Assembly: GCA_016648135.1 (NCBI GenBank)
Contig: JADDOH010005117.1
Span: forward strand, 1 to 64,000
Length of the DNA stretch: 64,000 bases
DNA from: Agrypnia vestita
Lineage: Eukaryota; Arthropoda; Insecta; Trichoptera; Phryganeidae
Direction: 5' to 3'
Shown here: piece by piece, positions 24,201 to 34,400 of the stretch
Numbering within the stretch: position 1 is the stretch's first letter
Layout: the number at the start of each line of letters is the position of its first letter
Position numbers and translations under genes: made by a program
Notes under the pieces: generated by a model
Told to the model about the DNA's origin: nothing
The model's input: the letters and a program-made list of their open reading frames with translations, nothing else
The model's database searches: none

Positions 24201-25359
24201 GGAATAATAAATTTTCATTAACGCGGTAAACACAGATTTCTACGTAATGATAAATAACTTGAAGATTTTTATCCCGCCTTACATAACCATTGTTGTCTGC
24301 ATTTGCAATATTTTAGTAAAATAGTAATAATAATAGAATTATTATTATATTTTCTAAAATAATAAAGAAAGTTGAAGCCAACGAACGGGCCACTGGTCGT
24401 AATTCCATATGGACTTTTTTGGATCTTTAAAAAGTGAAAAAAAGAAGCCAGCTAATGGTATATAAAAAGTGTTTTTTTTCTCATTAATTTAACCGTCGTT
24501 ATACGATGTTGGTATAACGACAGTTTTGATTTGCGATCGTAGAACAATGCAGCATGTGTAAAAACGTCACTGTACTGCGCTGAATATTTTTGAGGTTTGA
24601 AATGTATCAACTTTAAATAACTAATCCAATTTTCAAAGGAAAATCTTTTGTAGTTGTCGAGTTATGACATAAAGTGTCTTTATGTAAATAAAACTTCAAA
24701 CTGCTCTCCTGCAAACTTGAGAAAAATCGCATGCGTCGTTGTTCTACGATTGTGACGTGGTAATTCTCTCATTTTCACTTTGAGTGTGTGCATAGTCAAA
24801 AGTTTCAAGTTATTTTCTTACGGAGACAGTATCATTTTAGAATAATTATTAATTATTAGTTATTTGACGGTCACTGTCAACAATCCTGGATCTTCAAAGA
24901 TTTACAGAGGACAAACGCTGCGTCGCCTGCTCAAATACAAGATATGTAACTAAAACAGAATCTATGAATTTATAATATCTAATTAAAAAGATTATATTTA
25001 TTTTAGCCGTTTTACAAGGAATATAAGTACACCAGTCCCGGTATAAAATACAAGAGCGACGTTGAAACGGGTCTGGGATAGAACAAATGTTTACATTCAC
25101 TTGATGGATGAGAGTTTTAAGAGAGACATTTTGAAATGACATAATAATTTCATTGAATTTACAGCCGAGATAACAAAATGTAACAATTTTGAGATAAAAT
25201 CTAAATTAAAATATTATTTTAGGTAGAATGTGTATTCCGTGTAGAATACGTATGTAGGCTGTTTAAAATAATGAGAATGCTTGAAAAACGAATCTATTAA
25301 CATTTTTAACCACCTAAAAACCTTCGAATTCCAATTGGAAAACATTTCAATTGGAATTT
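24201..25359. other. Non-coding, with weak inverted repeat
   Basis: GCGATCGTAGAACAA (about 24533) is inverted as GTTGTTCTACGATTG (about 24738), suggesting an old hairpin element. No coding exon is recognised. Confidence 0.35.
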
Positions 25360-25613
25360 TTTCAGGGTTTTTATCATTTTATTTAACTTGTATTGAAACG
25401 AATGAATTTTTCGTAATCGATATGAGTTACTGTAATGATAGTCCAACATTTTACAAAAAAAAAGTGAGAAATATTGAAAAAAAAATGCAAACTTTGATGT
25501 CGCATATCTCCATAACTATTGATATTAGGTCATAATAGCTTGAACATTTTCGACTCATAATCAAGGCAGGAATATATTCCTGCGAGGTTATTAATGTTTT
25601 ACAAATAACCCTC
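25360..25613 (+). repeat. Partial copy of the 19.7-kb foldback family
   Basis: Matches the right half of 19667-20145 (AATGAATTTTTCGTAATCGA, TTTGATGTCG, TCATAATCAAGGCAGGAAT) and ends in GGTTATTAATGTTTTACAAA plus TAACCCTCTATA, the complement of that element's left terminus. Confidence 0.65.
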
Positions 25614-25878
25614 TATACACACCGCAGAAAATCCCAGAAAACTGTAATCAGAAGATGCTAAACGGTCGTGAAGACGTGAGAACATTTTTATTCTTCACTT
25701 TTAATCTTTGATCAGATTGTACTACTCTTTCCTTTTCTTTCACTCTGGCTGTTGTCATCCGTTCGTGCCGTTGATGGTCACCCAGTAACATCGGTTCTGC
25801 CTTCAGAAAACATTTTATGCCAACAGAAACCTGTGCTCCTGATATAACTTCGTTTTCAAGAGTCCGCTGAAGCTTATA

Positions 25879-26127
25879 AGGCCTTTTCATATAAGCTTGC
25901 AATTGAGTTAGTGTGGGTACAGTGCGTAATACCAACACCACCTAGACATATATAGGTATAGTTGTGTACCTAGAGTATAGGTGGTGTTGGTAATACGCAC
26001 ATTGTATCGTTGTGTTAAGTTTACGGATACCGGAGGGGCGTATCCGTAAACTTAACACAAGGAAACAATGCGCGTATTACGCACTGTACCCACACTGACT
26101 CAATTGCAAGCTTATATAAAAAGACCT
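25879..26127. repeat. Nested palindrome: two hairpins inside a 54-bp-arm inverted repeat
   Basis: Outer arms 25879-25932 and 26074-26127 are near-perfect complements (AAGCTTGCAATTGAG / CTCAATTGCAAGCTT). Inside are hairpin A (25924-25943 with 25979-25998, around AGGTGGTGTTGG) and hairpin B, with 21-bp perfect arms (26010-26030 with 26040-26060) and a 9-nt GC-rich loop. The whole can fold as a cloverleaf-like cruciform. Nothing in it is coding. Confidence 0.85.
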
Positions 26128-27735
26128 ACACCATACGGTGTCGTGGCATTTTCGTCAAGTCTAACACGATTTTTAAAAACGACAGCGTATCGTATTTAAA
26201 TATTCCGCGGTTCCTTTTTCTTGACGAGGAGCATAGGTACCCACATCTTCCTGAGTTATACAGGTAGGTATTCCAGACTGAGAGCTTGCACTACCATTGG
26301 AGTCGCATCGGGAGAGCCAGTAGGCCAAGATCAAATAATATGGTCTGTGGTAGCAGACTACTTGTCACAAAGGCGAGAAGAAAAAAAGATACACATTACA
26401 CATCACGGTCAGACACGTTCAGCGGGTCCGCTAGTAAAATTTGTCACGAGATTTGTATAAGCAAGGTTTTGAAGTTCCGGTAACGGCGTAAATATAACAC
26501 AAGGTAAAAATAAGAGCATTTATAAAAATGATACGAAATTTTGTAATCCAGTTTTCCCAATTAATTTTACTGGGGTGCCCGCTAAATAAACTTACCCTAT
26601 ATCAAATCGTGCGCTTAAATCGAAAGCAATTTGAAAATTCAATACATTTTGTGAATATCAATTAACTGTTGAGAAATCATTTTCCAACCGTCACCATTTG
26701 TCAAGGACTGCCAAGTCACAGAAGTTCAGCTGAATCCAATCCAGATCCGAGTAATGGAATATCTGCAAAGTTCGGCGTCGCGGGACGTGCTCGAAATGAC
26801 AATATGAATATTAAGCAGACATTTTGTATTATAAAAAGGGGTGTATTATTTTTTGCTTATTTTTTATAATTAACCAACATGGCGGACCATATATTATTTC
26901 AAAACATCGATAAATCCAAGGATCTTTGTCTATTCTGTTAAGACATGATGTAATTATCTAAAATTTGAAATATTTCTTCGACATTTAGTGATGCCTGTTA
27001 TTGGAAATGATTCTGTGATCTGCATCAATAAATATAAAATAAATAAAACAAAAATAAAAAAGACTGCGACGTGGACTACCAAGGAAACAAAAATTATTAA
27101 ATAAGAAATTAAATTTTATTTATTTATGGTAAATTAAAATACACATATATAAGGAAATTGAGTCACCCATCTCAGTAAGATAAACCTGGCCGAGATGAGT
27201 TTACCACAAAATGAGGACAAAATATGTACTACCTATATCAAATTATTTAATTGCCTAGATATTGTTGATATGTTAAAAAAACAAGTTAATGTTATTCAAT
27301 GCAATAGAAAATATAAGAACTAATGTAAAAGAATATTCGCATAATATATGAAAAAAATGCAGTTCTATGGTGCTGTAAATTAATTAACAATTTATTAATT
27401 AGTGATTCATTATTTTAATAAATTGACAAAGTCACTAGACACGAATTAATCTGCAGCACTAATCTCTTATTCACACTATTTCGCAATTTATCACTCATAG
27501 GTATATGAATATTTTATTATTCTGGGTAACACTTTCGCTAAAATTCTGTTCACAGTCGCACGTAAGTAGGTATTTCGCTTAATTATCTCGCTCGGTTTAC
27601 ACTCGCGCTGGCCATACCGTCAGCTACGGTCCATCGCTAACGTCAAAATAAACTTGAATGGCCCCGACATAGCTTCGCCCTTTTATAGGAAACACGTTGG
27701 TTTTTCGAATCTTCGAGAACACTCTTCTTTTTTTA
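26128..27735. other. Non-coding sequence
   Basis: Several 65-79-codon frames lack domains. On the minus strand, TATAAAAGGGCGAAGC (around 27683-27668) looks like a TATA-type core promoter, perhaps from a decayed LTR. Confidence 0.3.
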
Positions 27736-27926
27736 AAAAAAAATAATAGTGATGCGAACACGGAATACGTGTCACATCAATATTCTTACTATTTTAAAAC
27801 TAAGCTAAACGCTTGTGCTATGAAAATAGGACTAACTTGCTAGTCTGGAGTGAGGTTCGAACCCGCGACCTTTGGATCACGAGGCGAGAGTCATGACCAT
27901 AAGACCAACAAGCTAGTCATTTCTAG
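27736..27926 (-). mobile_element. tRNA-derived SINE
   Basis: On the minus strand the 5' part reads as a tRNA-like RNA polymerase III promoter: A box TGGTCTTATGG, about 30 nt further GGTCGCGGGTTCGAACCT (B box). It is followed by a non-tRNA body and an A-rich tail reading T8A9 at about 27728 on the plus strand. A related, promoter-decayed copy lies at 33480-33600. It is not a functional tRNA gene because the acceptor stem does not pair. Confidence 0.7.
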
Positions 27927-28452
27927 TATTTCCGAAAATGCTCCCGTCGCTTCCAGATGTTTGTAGATGTTTCTCAAATGGGGTAGATAAGTCTAGAGTG
28001 TTTTAGGGTGTTCTAGAGGGTTGTATATGTATAGTGTCTTTTCAAAGTGACTTATTGCAAGGGATTCGGACAGTTCGCAATTCATTTCGTTCCACATGTT
28101 CCCTCTCTCGAAGACTGTCCGTGCTAAACATCATTGGCTTTGTCGTCATCATTATACAACATGTCACGTAATCAACGCAAACCCTGAAAGTACTTTGTTA
28201 AGAATCAGCTACTGGATCGATATCTGATAAAGCTTAAATATTTTTTATTCAATAAATAAGTTGTCTTCATTTTAGGATAAAAATTATGGTCACTCTATAG
28301 AGCGACAAAGCGTTTGCGTCACAGATCTTGACCGACAATATATACCTACATACTTATTTAATAATAAAAAATAAACTTACAGATTAATTTACGCTCACAA
28401 GTCTTTATTTAATAATATGTACATTACAAACTAAGTGTTCAAGGCATACATA
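27927..28452. other. Non-coding sequence
   Basis: Short TCTAGA-like iterations (GTCTAGAGTG, GTTCTAGAGGG) occur at 27990-28030. No gene recognised. Confidence 0.3.
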
Positions 28453-29738
28453 TTAGGTCCTTACATATGAAATTGGCGTTTTGCCGTACTGGCAAATTTG
28501 ATCTCAAATATCTTCTCTTTGGTTAGGAATTCCAAATCCAAATTTATACAGCTATTTACTCATGTATTTGTGTTATGAAAATTATAATTCATTTGTTTTT
28601 TCCTCAATTGTTTTTTTCTTTGCGTCACTCAGTTTACAAAATGAAAAACTTGAAATATCGCGTTATTTACGAGTACGAGTTCCACCGTGGCACCAGTGCT
28701 GCAGAAACGGCTCGAAGGATTAATGATGTGTATGGCGACGGTCCCGCAAAAGAAAACACAGTGCGTTTTTGGTTCCAACGTTTTCGTTCTGGAAATTTCG
28801 ACCTGCAGAACAAGCCCCGTGGACGGCCGGAGACCAAAGTTGATAATGAAGAATTGAAGGCTATTGTGGAAGCGGATCCATCGCAAACCACATCCGAGTT
28901 AGCTGCAGGCTGCGGTGTTAGTGATAAAACTGTTTTAATCCACTTGAAGCAAATTGGTAAGGTGAAAAAGCTTGAAAGGTGGGTACCTCACGAATTGAGT
29001 GAAGCAAATCAACAAACGCGCGTTGACTGCTGCGTTGCATTACTCAACCGGCACAATAATGAAGGGATTTTAAATCGAATCATTACCTGTGATGAAAAGT
29101 GGATCCTGTACGATAATCGGAAGCGCTCATCGCAATGGCTGAACCCTGCCGAACCAGCCAAACCATGCCCCAAGCGAAAATTGACTCCAAAAAAGTTACT
29201 TTTGAGCGTTTGGTGGACTAGTGCTGGTGTCGTCCACTACAGCTTTCTTAAATCTGGCCAGACGATTACGGCAGATGTCTATTGTCAACAACTGCAAACC
29301 ATAATGGAAAAGCTAGCTGCTAAACAACCGAGGCTGGTTAATCGCTCTAGGCCACAGCTGCTTCATGATAACGCTAGACCACACACTGCACAACAGACGG
29401 CTACCAAATTAGAGGAGCTTCAATTGGAATGTCTAAGACATCCACCGTACTCTCCGGACCTTGCCCCAACAGATTACCATTTTTTTCGAAATTTGGATAA
29501 CTTCTTGCAAAGGAAAAAATTCAACTCCGATGGGGCAGTCCAAACCGCCTTCAAAGATTTTATTGATTCCCGTCCGAATGGTTTTTTTAGTAAAGGGATC
29601 GATGAACTACCTATGAGATGGCAAAAGTGCATAGATAGCAATGGTACATACTTTGATTAAATAAATATATTATAATAATAAAAAATTGGCTTTATGTTCC
29701 TCCCATACTAAACGCCAATTTCATATGTAAGGACCTAA
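28453..29738 (+). mobile_element. Full-length mariner transposon, TIRs intact
   Basis: The termini TTAGGTCCTTACATATGAAA (start) and the complement at the end match over about 29 bp. The element is flanked by TA at 28451-28452 and 29739-29740, the canonical Tc1/mariner target duplication. The 1,286-bp length is typical of mariner elements. It contains one uninterrupted transposase gene. Perfect TIRs and an open frame indicate a recent insertion. Confidence 0.97.
28641..29660 (+). CDS. Mariner transposase (339 aa, intact)
   Basis: DNA transposase that binds the element's terminal inverted repeats and moves it by cut and paste in the nucleus. The N-terminal third is the paired helix-turn-helix DNA-binding region. 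Then come the linker motif WVPHEL (residues 114-119) and a DDE/D catalytic core with D151 (TCDEKW), D243 (LLHDNARPH) and D278 (YSPDLAPTD). D243 and D278 are separated by 34 residues, the DD34D signature of mariner. The frame is open 22 codons further upstream, but the second Met gives the family's normal N-terminus (MKNLKYRVIYEY) and length. There is no frameshift or stop. The sequence resembles the group containing human Hsmar1/SETMAR; that subfamily placement is an inference from memory of motifs, not an alignment. Confidence 0.97.
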   Translation: MKNLKYRVIYEYEFHRGTSAAETARRINDVYGDGPAKENTVRFWFQRFRSGNFDLQNKPRGRPETKVDNEELKAIVEADPSQTTSELAAGCGVSDKTVLIHLKQIGKVKKLERWVPHELSEANQQTRVDCCVALLNRHNNEGILNRIITCDEKWILYDNRKRSSQWLNPAEPAKPCPKRKLTPKKLLLSVWWTSAGVVHYSFLKSGQTITADVYCQQLQTIMEKLAAKQPRLVNRSRPQLLHDNARPHTAQQTATKLEELQLECLRHPPYSPDLAPTDYHFFRNLDNFLQRKKFNSDGAVQTAFKDFIDSRPNGFFSKGIDELPMRWQKCIDSNGTYFD

Positions 29739-29797
29739 TATTATGGAAGATATCAAAATAAAAATATTTAATAAATTAAAAATAAAATAAAATCTAG

Positions 29798-30325
29798 TCA
29801 AAGGTGTAGGAGAATCCCGCTTCGGAAAACCCCCTCAGACACATGGAATATATTAATACCCAAAGCGATTTTGTTCGGCATAGCTGTGGCTCTTCCAACA
29901 GGCATAACCATCGGAAGGTTGGTCCTGTATATTGGAATGTGAAATAATCTATGCTGACGATGTCTAATGTAATTATCAGGAACATACAAACCAATGCTCT
30001 GCATAATTTCAGGATTATCGATCATACCGCGCAACAATCGATAAAAATGTGTAATCAAATACACATTCCTTCTAGTCTCTAGACTATTGTAGCCAAACAT
30101 ACCCTGGAGAAACTTGGTTGGGTAAAGCCAAGGATAATGCCCGTGCTCTCTCATGTAGAGATATCTCAGAAACTTCTTTTGGACTTTCTCCACCATAAGA
30201 GAGTATTTGCCCTCGTGTGGCCCCCAGATCATCGAGCCACTCTCGAGTCTACTCCGCACCAAGGAGTTGTAAAGAGTTCTCAGTACGCAGGTATTCTCAA
30301 AAACCGTTCTATGATCTTGTAAGGG
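29798..30325 (-). pseudogene. Non-LTR retrotransposon ORF2 C-terminal fragment
   Basis: The translated minus strand (about 170 codons) contains LRTLYNSLVRSRLES, VEKVQKKFLRYL and NSLETRRNVYLI. This is the standard C-terminal part of Jockey-like reverse transcriptases (LV.S.LEY....W.P......IE.VQ..F.R). Catalytic RT motifs and the endonuclease are absent, so the element is 5'-truncated. An A/T-rich tail lies just downstream (29745-29790), beside the mariner 3' end. Stops interrupt the frame upstream of about 30325. The element is dead. Confidence 0.8.
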
Positions 30326-31486
30326 ACTTCAATTTCGGTGAGACTTCTTTTGGTGCGGGTTGTACAGTCAAACCAACTCCAGCCTCAAACCCAGCACTGT
30401 TCCGGTTCAAATCGTTATGTTGCCGGTCGTAATTTTGCTCCGTTGTCGAGTTTTCTAGTGAATATTATCCATTCGTCCGTTAGGCCCATTCATATATCTC
30501 TTACGATTTTTTGCGAATTTTGCAATTGCATTTTTTTCTGTATATAGAATTTCAATTCAATTTAAAAAGAATTGTGTACTTCTGACACAACAATTCTATC
30601 TAAAAATCCAGAACGGCCTAGCGTGATATACAGCTTTCGGGAGACATCTGAAACATTTGAGAAACTTCTATAAAAACTTAGAAGCTATGAGAATCTTCTT
30701 CTAAACACTGGAAAGATCTAAAATGTTCGATACCTCGATATAAGGGGCCGAGCGCGAGTTATTGTTGTTAAGCGCATTTGGCAGCGGAAGTCAGCCCTAA
30801 GTCAGCCATGGGCCGCGAGGCTAGGGTGGCCAACCGTGCAAAAACTCAGGCGAATAATCTAGCAAAGTTCTCAAGTAGCGAAATAAACCGAAGCGAATAA
30901 TATGTGCGAAATTGGATGGAATGTTTTGATGAATTTTAAATAAAGTATTTAAGCGATAATGAAGTGTCTATTTACGAGTGATAAATTAAGAAAAAGTATA
31001 ATTTAAAGAATGGTGTTCAGTTTAATAGTGTTAAGTGACTTTGTACATTAAATAATTAATTAATCGTTAAATAATTAACTAATAATTAATAATTAACTAA
31101 TATCCAGTTTTCATTCATTCCTCCCGCAGCCACCTCACGTGATAATAATATTGTGTCTATATCTATTAGTATACAAATTCTATAATGTTTGTAGTTTATT
31201 TATTGCAAAAATTTATTGAAATATAATTATTTTACCGTTCAAGTGATATTTTATTCGCAGCTTTTAAGTTTATTATTAAATTCCTTAAAAAGTTTTATTT
31301 ACTTGACTTAAATTCTTAAAAATAAAAAAACGTACCCTGGTTCATCACCATTACCAAGAAATAAAGGTAATCATTTAATTGTCTATGGATACAAAAATAA
31401 TGACGTTTATGGTATACTGTCATAGAAAAGAGATAAAATATGCTGTTGATTTTGACATTTGACTCTCGCTGTGTTGGTTTTGTGTG
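30326..31486. other. Intergenic region upstream of Sen54
   Basis: ATATAAGGGGCCGAGCGCGAG (about 30739) followed by GC-rich sequence and AATAAAGTATTTAAG looks like a decayed LTR or promoter. Immediately before the Sen54 start the sequence is AT-rich with no clear TATA box. No exon is recognised apart from the Sen54 first exon. Confidence 0.3.
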
Positions 31487-34400
31487 ATGGCTAGTAATGC
31501 AAAATTATTATCGTAAGTTTTTTAGTATAATGATTTTCTACTATCTGAATTTTACCTTCAACTATTTTCAAACTTCATTATTAATCAGAATGCGTGCGGA
31601 ATGTTATATTATACTTTATTTGATATAAATATATTTTCGTTAAGTGATCCACACGTACTGAGACATTAATTTTCTTATTGTATCTTTTCCCATGCAGAGG
31701 AAAGCAGTTATTAGAAAATGGAGGTAAGAAATCGGATTCATTTCTGCCATCGAAGGGGTCCAAGTCTGTGATTCCGAGTGGCTCATGGCTAGAAAAGAAA
31801 CAAGTAGAAGGCGCTTTGGAAGCGAGGAAATGTGTTCTTGGAGATCAACGAATCGAAAAACGGTATGTTCATTCAATTTTATACAATTTTAAGCTAACAA
31901 TCAATGTTAATAAAAACTGTAGGTAATATTTTTGTTTTTTTCCATAAATAAAAACTGAAAATACCGACCTTTTTATTTCTCGCGGAAAAGTTCCCACTTT
32001 TTAGTGTTAACCTGTATTGAATTGTACAATCTTTAGAGCTTAATTTTTGCTAATATACACTAACTTTTATTTGTCTGTCTTATTAAACTTTTTCAAATAT
32101 GTATTATATGAGTAAACTTGTTTTTAGAATAATTTAACAAATTTTTCAACATTTGTCTGCGTTTATGTCCACACCTTTAATGTTTTTATGAAATTATTTT
32201 TAATTCGCTATGCATTAGATAATTATTAAAGCAAAAGCAAATGTGAAACAGCTTTACACTAGTGTAATAAGTGTTAAAGTACCAACACTTGATTTTTGCG
32301 TACGGCCAGTATGGCAACTTTGATTGTAACCTATTTCCTATCATCCTTGTTGATGTCACTGTATTATAAGCTATCCCAATGTATATCCCAGGAGTCACTT
32401 AATTAACGACCAAGGTGTTAAACTATTGGCTAATATTTCAGGAGCTCTCTGACCCAAGCAGAATGGTTGGAAGATGAGCAGAAAGCTCTCGTCACTGATC
32501 AGAAAGGAGGGCAGTGGCTCCATATGGGACAAAGAGTAAACTTTAATATATATTTATTACCTGAGGAAACTTTGCACCTGATAGAAATGGTAATTATTAA
32601 TAATGATTTATTTTGTAATAAAATCAGATTTTATTGTATGGTTACAATTTTTACAATATGGCACATTGATAATTAAATAAAATAAATTACACATGCTTAT
32701 TTTTGAGCATGCTCATTAGCATGTTCTAACAGCTATACACACTTGCTCGTTTTTGGCATGCTTATTTTAAGCATACTCAAAGCGAACAGTCAAACACATG
32801 CTTATTACTGGCATGCTCCTGTTATAGAATAGAGACGCTCTTGTTCAAAATGGAAACTTTGCAAACTGAAACAGGAAATTCAATTGAACCAATAAGGGCC
32901 AGTTGTTTTAAGTTGGATTAAAGTAAAAGTTTGTTTAAGGTATAGATTTTGCGTTCTCCACCAATCAAACAATCCGTTTCCGTAAACATGTATGCTTTAA
33001 ACAAACTTTTATTTTAATCCAACTTGAAACAACCGGACCTTAATCAAAACGGTTCCCAAGTTTCCATCCACACATTTTTGATTTTAGTTTTTATAATTTT
33101 CATTGTAAGATTTGAATCATTCATGTCTTTTGATAAAGTTTCATAAACATAATTTCTTGCTATATTATTTTACATAGCGGTGACCGTGTATTCCACAGAC
33201 ATCCGTTATTCCTATAATAAGTCACGAAAAGTAATGTTTTGTCATCTCCCCGATGTGTCATATTTGTTTCATCTGATGCGGACTGAAAAGATTGCATTGA
33301 TAATCGATACTAGCCGCGAATGACATTATCATGCTCATAAGCAAGCCTGTCACACATGCCCAAAAGATACTCCTTCTCTTGGTGAATGACATTAGAATGC
33401 TCATTATTCAACCAGCGGTTGATTTTTGAGCATGCTAGTAATAGTATGCGTAGTGACTACAACATTGCTAAATTTTTTTATAGAGATGCGAACACGAAAT
33501 ATATATGTAGTGTCAATATTTAAACTAAGTTAAAAATGCTTGTTCTATGAAGATAAGACTATATTACTGGTCTCTCAGAATGGGCTTGCACCGACCACAG
33601 AATCACCACTACATCAAAAAAGATATTCTTGACAGCTATTGGTTCAACTTGTCCAGATTATTTGATTATTCTAATTGAACAGATCTCAGATCCTGGTGTA
33701 CATCATAATCCTTCAACATAGTGATATAAATTTCGGCACCACTTTCTCTCTGGAATCAAGGCCAATAAAGGATTCCTTATTATTCAAAATGGCATTATTA
33801 ATGGATTTATTAACAGTGCCGATTCATTAATGTGTTGTAAAGATATTTCAAGTATTTTTTTATTTCAGAACTCTTTGGAACTTAAGTACGGTGGTGTTCC
33901 GGTATCTGTCCAGCAAGCATACTCTTTACTTATAGGAAAATCAGTTTCTCTAAACGAATACAGAGTTTATTCCTTACTCTCCAGACAAGGGTACAAACTG
34001 ATGAGATATGACAAAGCAAGACAGTACGCAAATGAGAACAGCGATGATTCTGAGAAATCGCAAGATCCAGTTCAACACAATTGTTCCAATGGCATTGCCA
34101 AGACTCAGTCCGATGGAGAAAAAGTTAACAGTACACATGAATCTCTTTCTCTATTTCCAGAAGAGTCTAAATCAAACGGCATTGCAAATAATAACGTAGA
34201 TACAGAGTCCCTGAAAAATAAAAGCATAGATCTTGAAAATAAGTCCAAAGTAGAGGAAATATGTATAGAAGACACTAACGATGAATCAGTTTCAATATTA
34301 GACCCAACTGAATCTGAAAACAATGTTCCAGAAGTTAATGAGACTCCTGGTGTAGAAGATAAAGGCCAGGCATGTTGTATGGACATAGATAGCTCTAGTG

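Noticed and set aside
27850..27926. Functional tRNA gene on the minus strand
   Set aside because: A and B boxes are present but the acceptor stem does not pair and a related, decayed copy exists at 33.5 kb, so it is a SINE.
28575..28640. Upstream start of the mariner transposase
   Set aside because: The 22 extra residues are hydrophobic and foreign to mariner; starting at 28641 gives the normal N-terminus and length.
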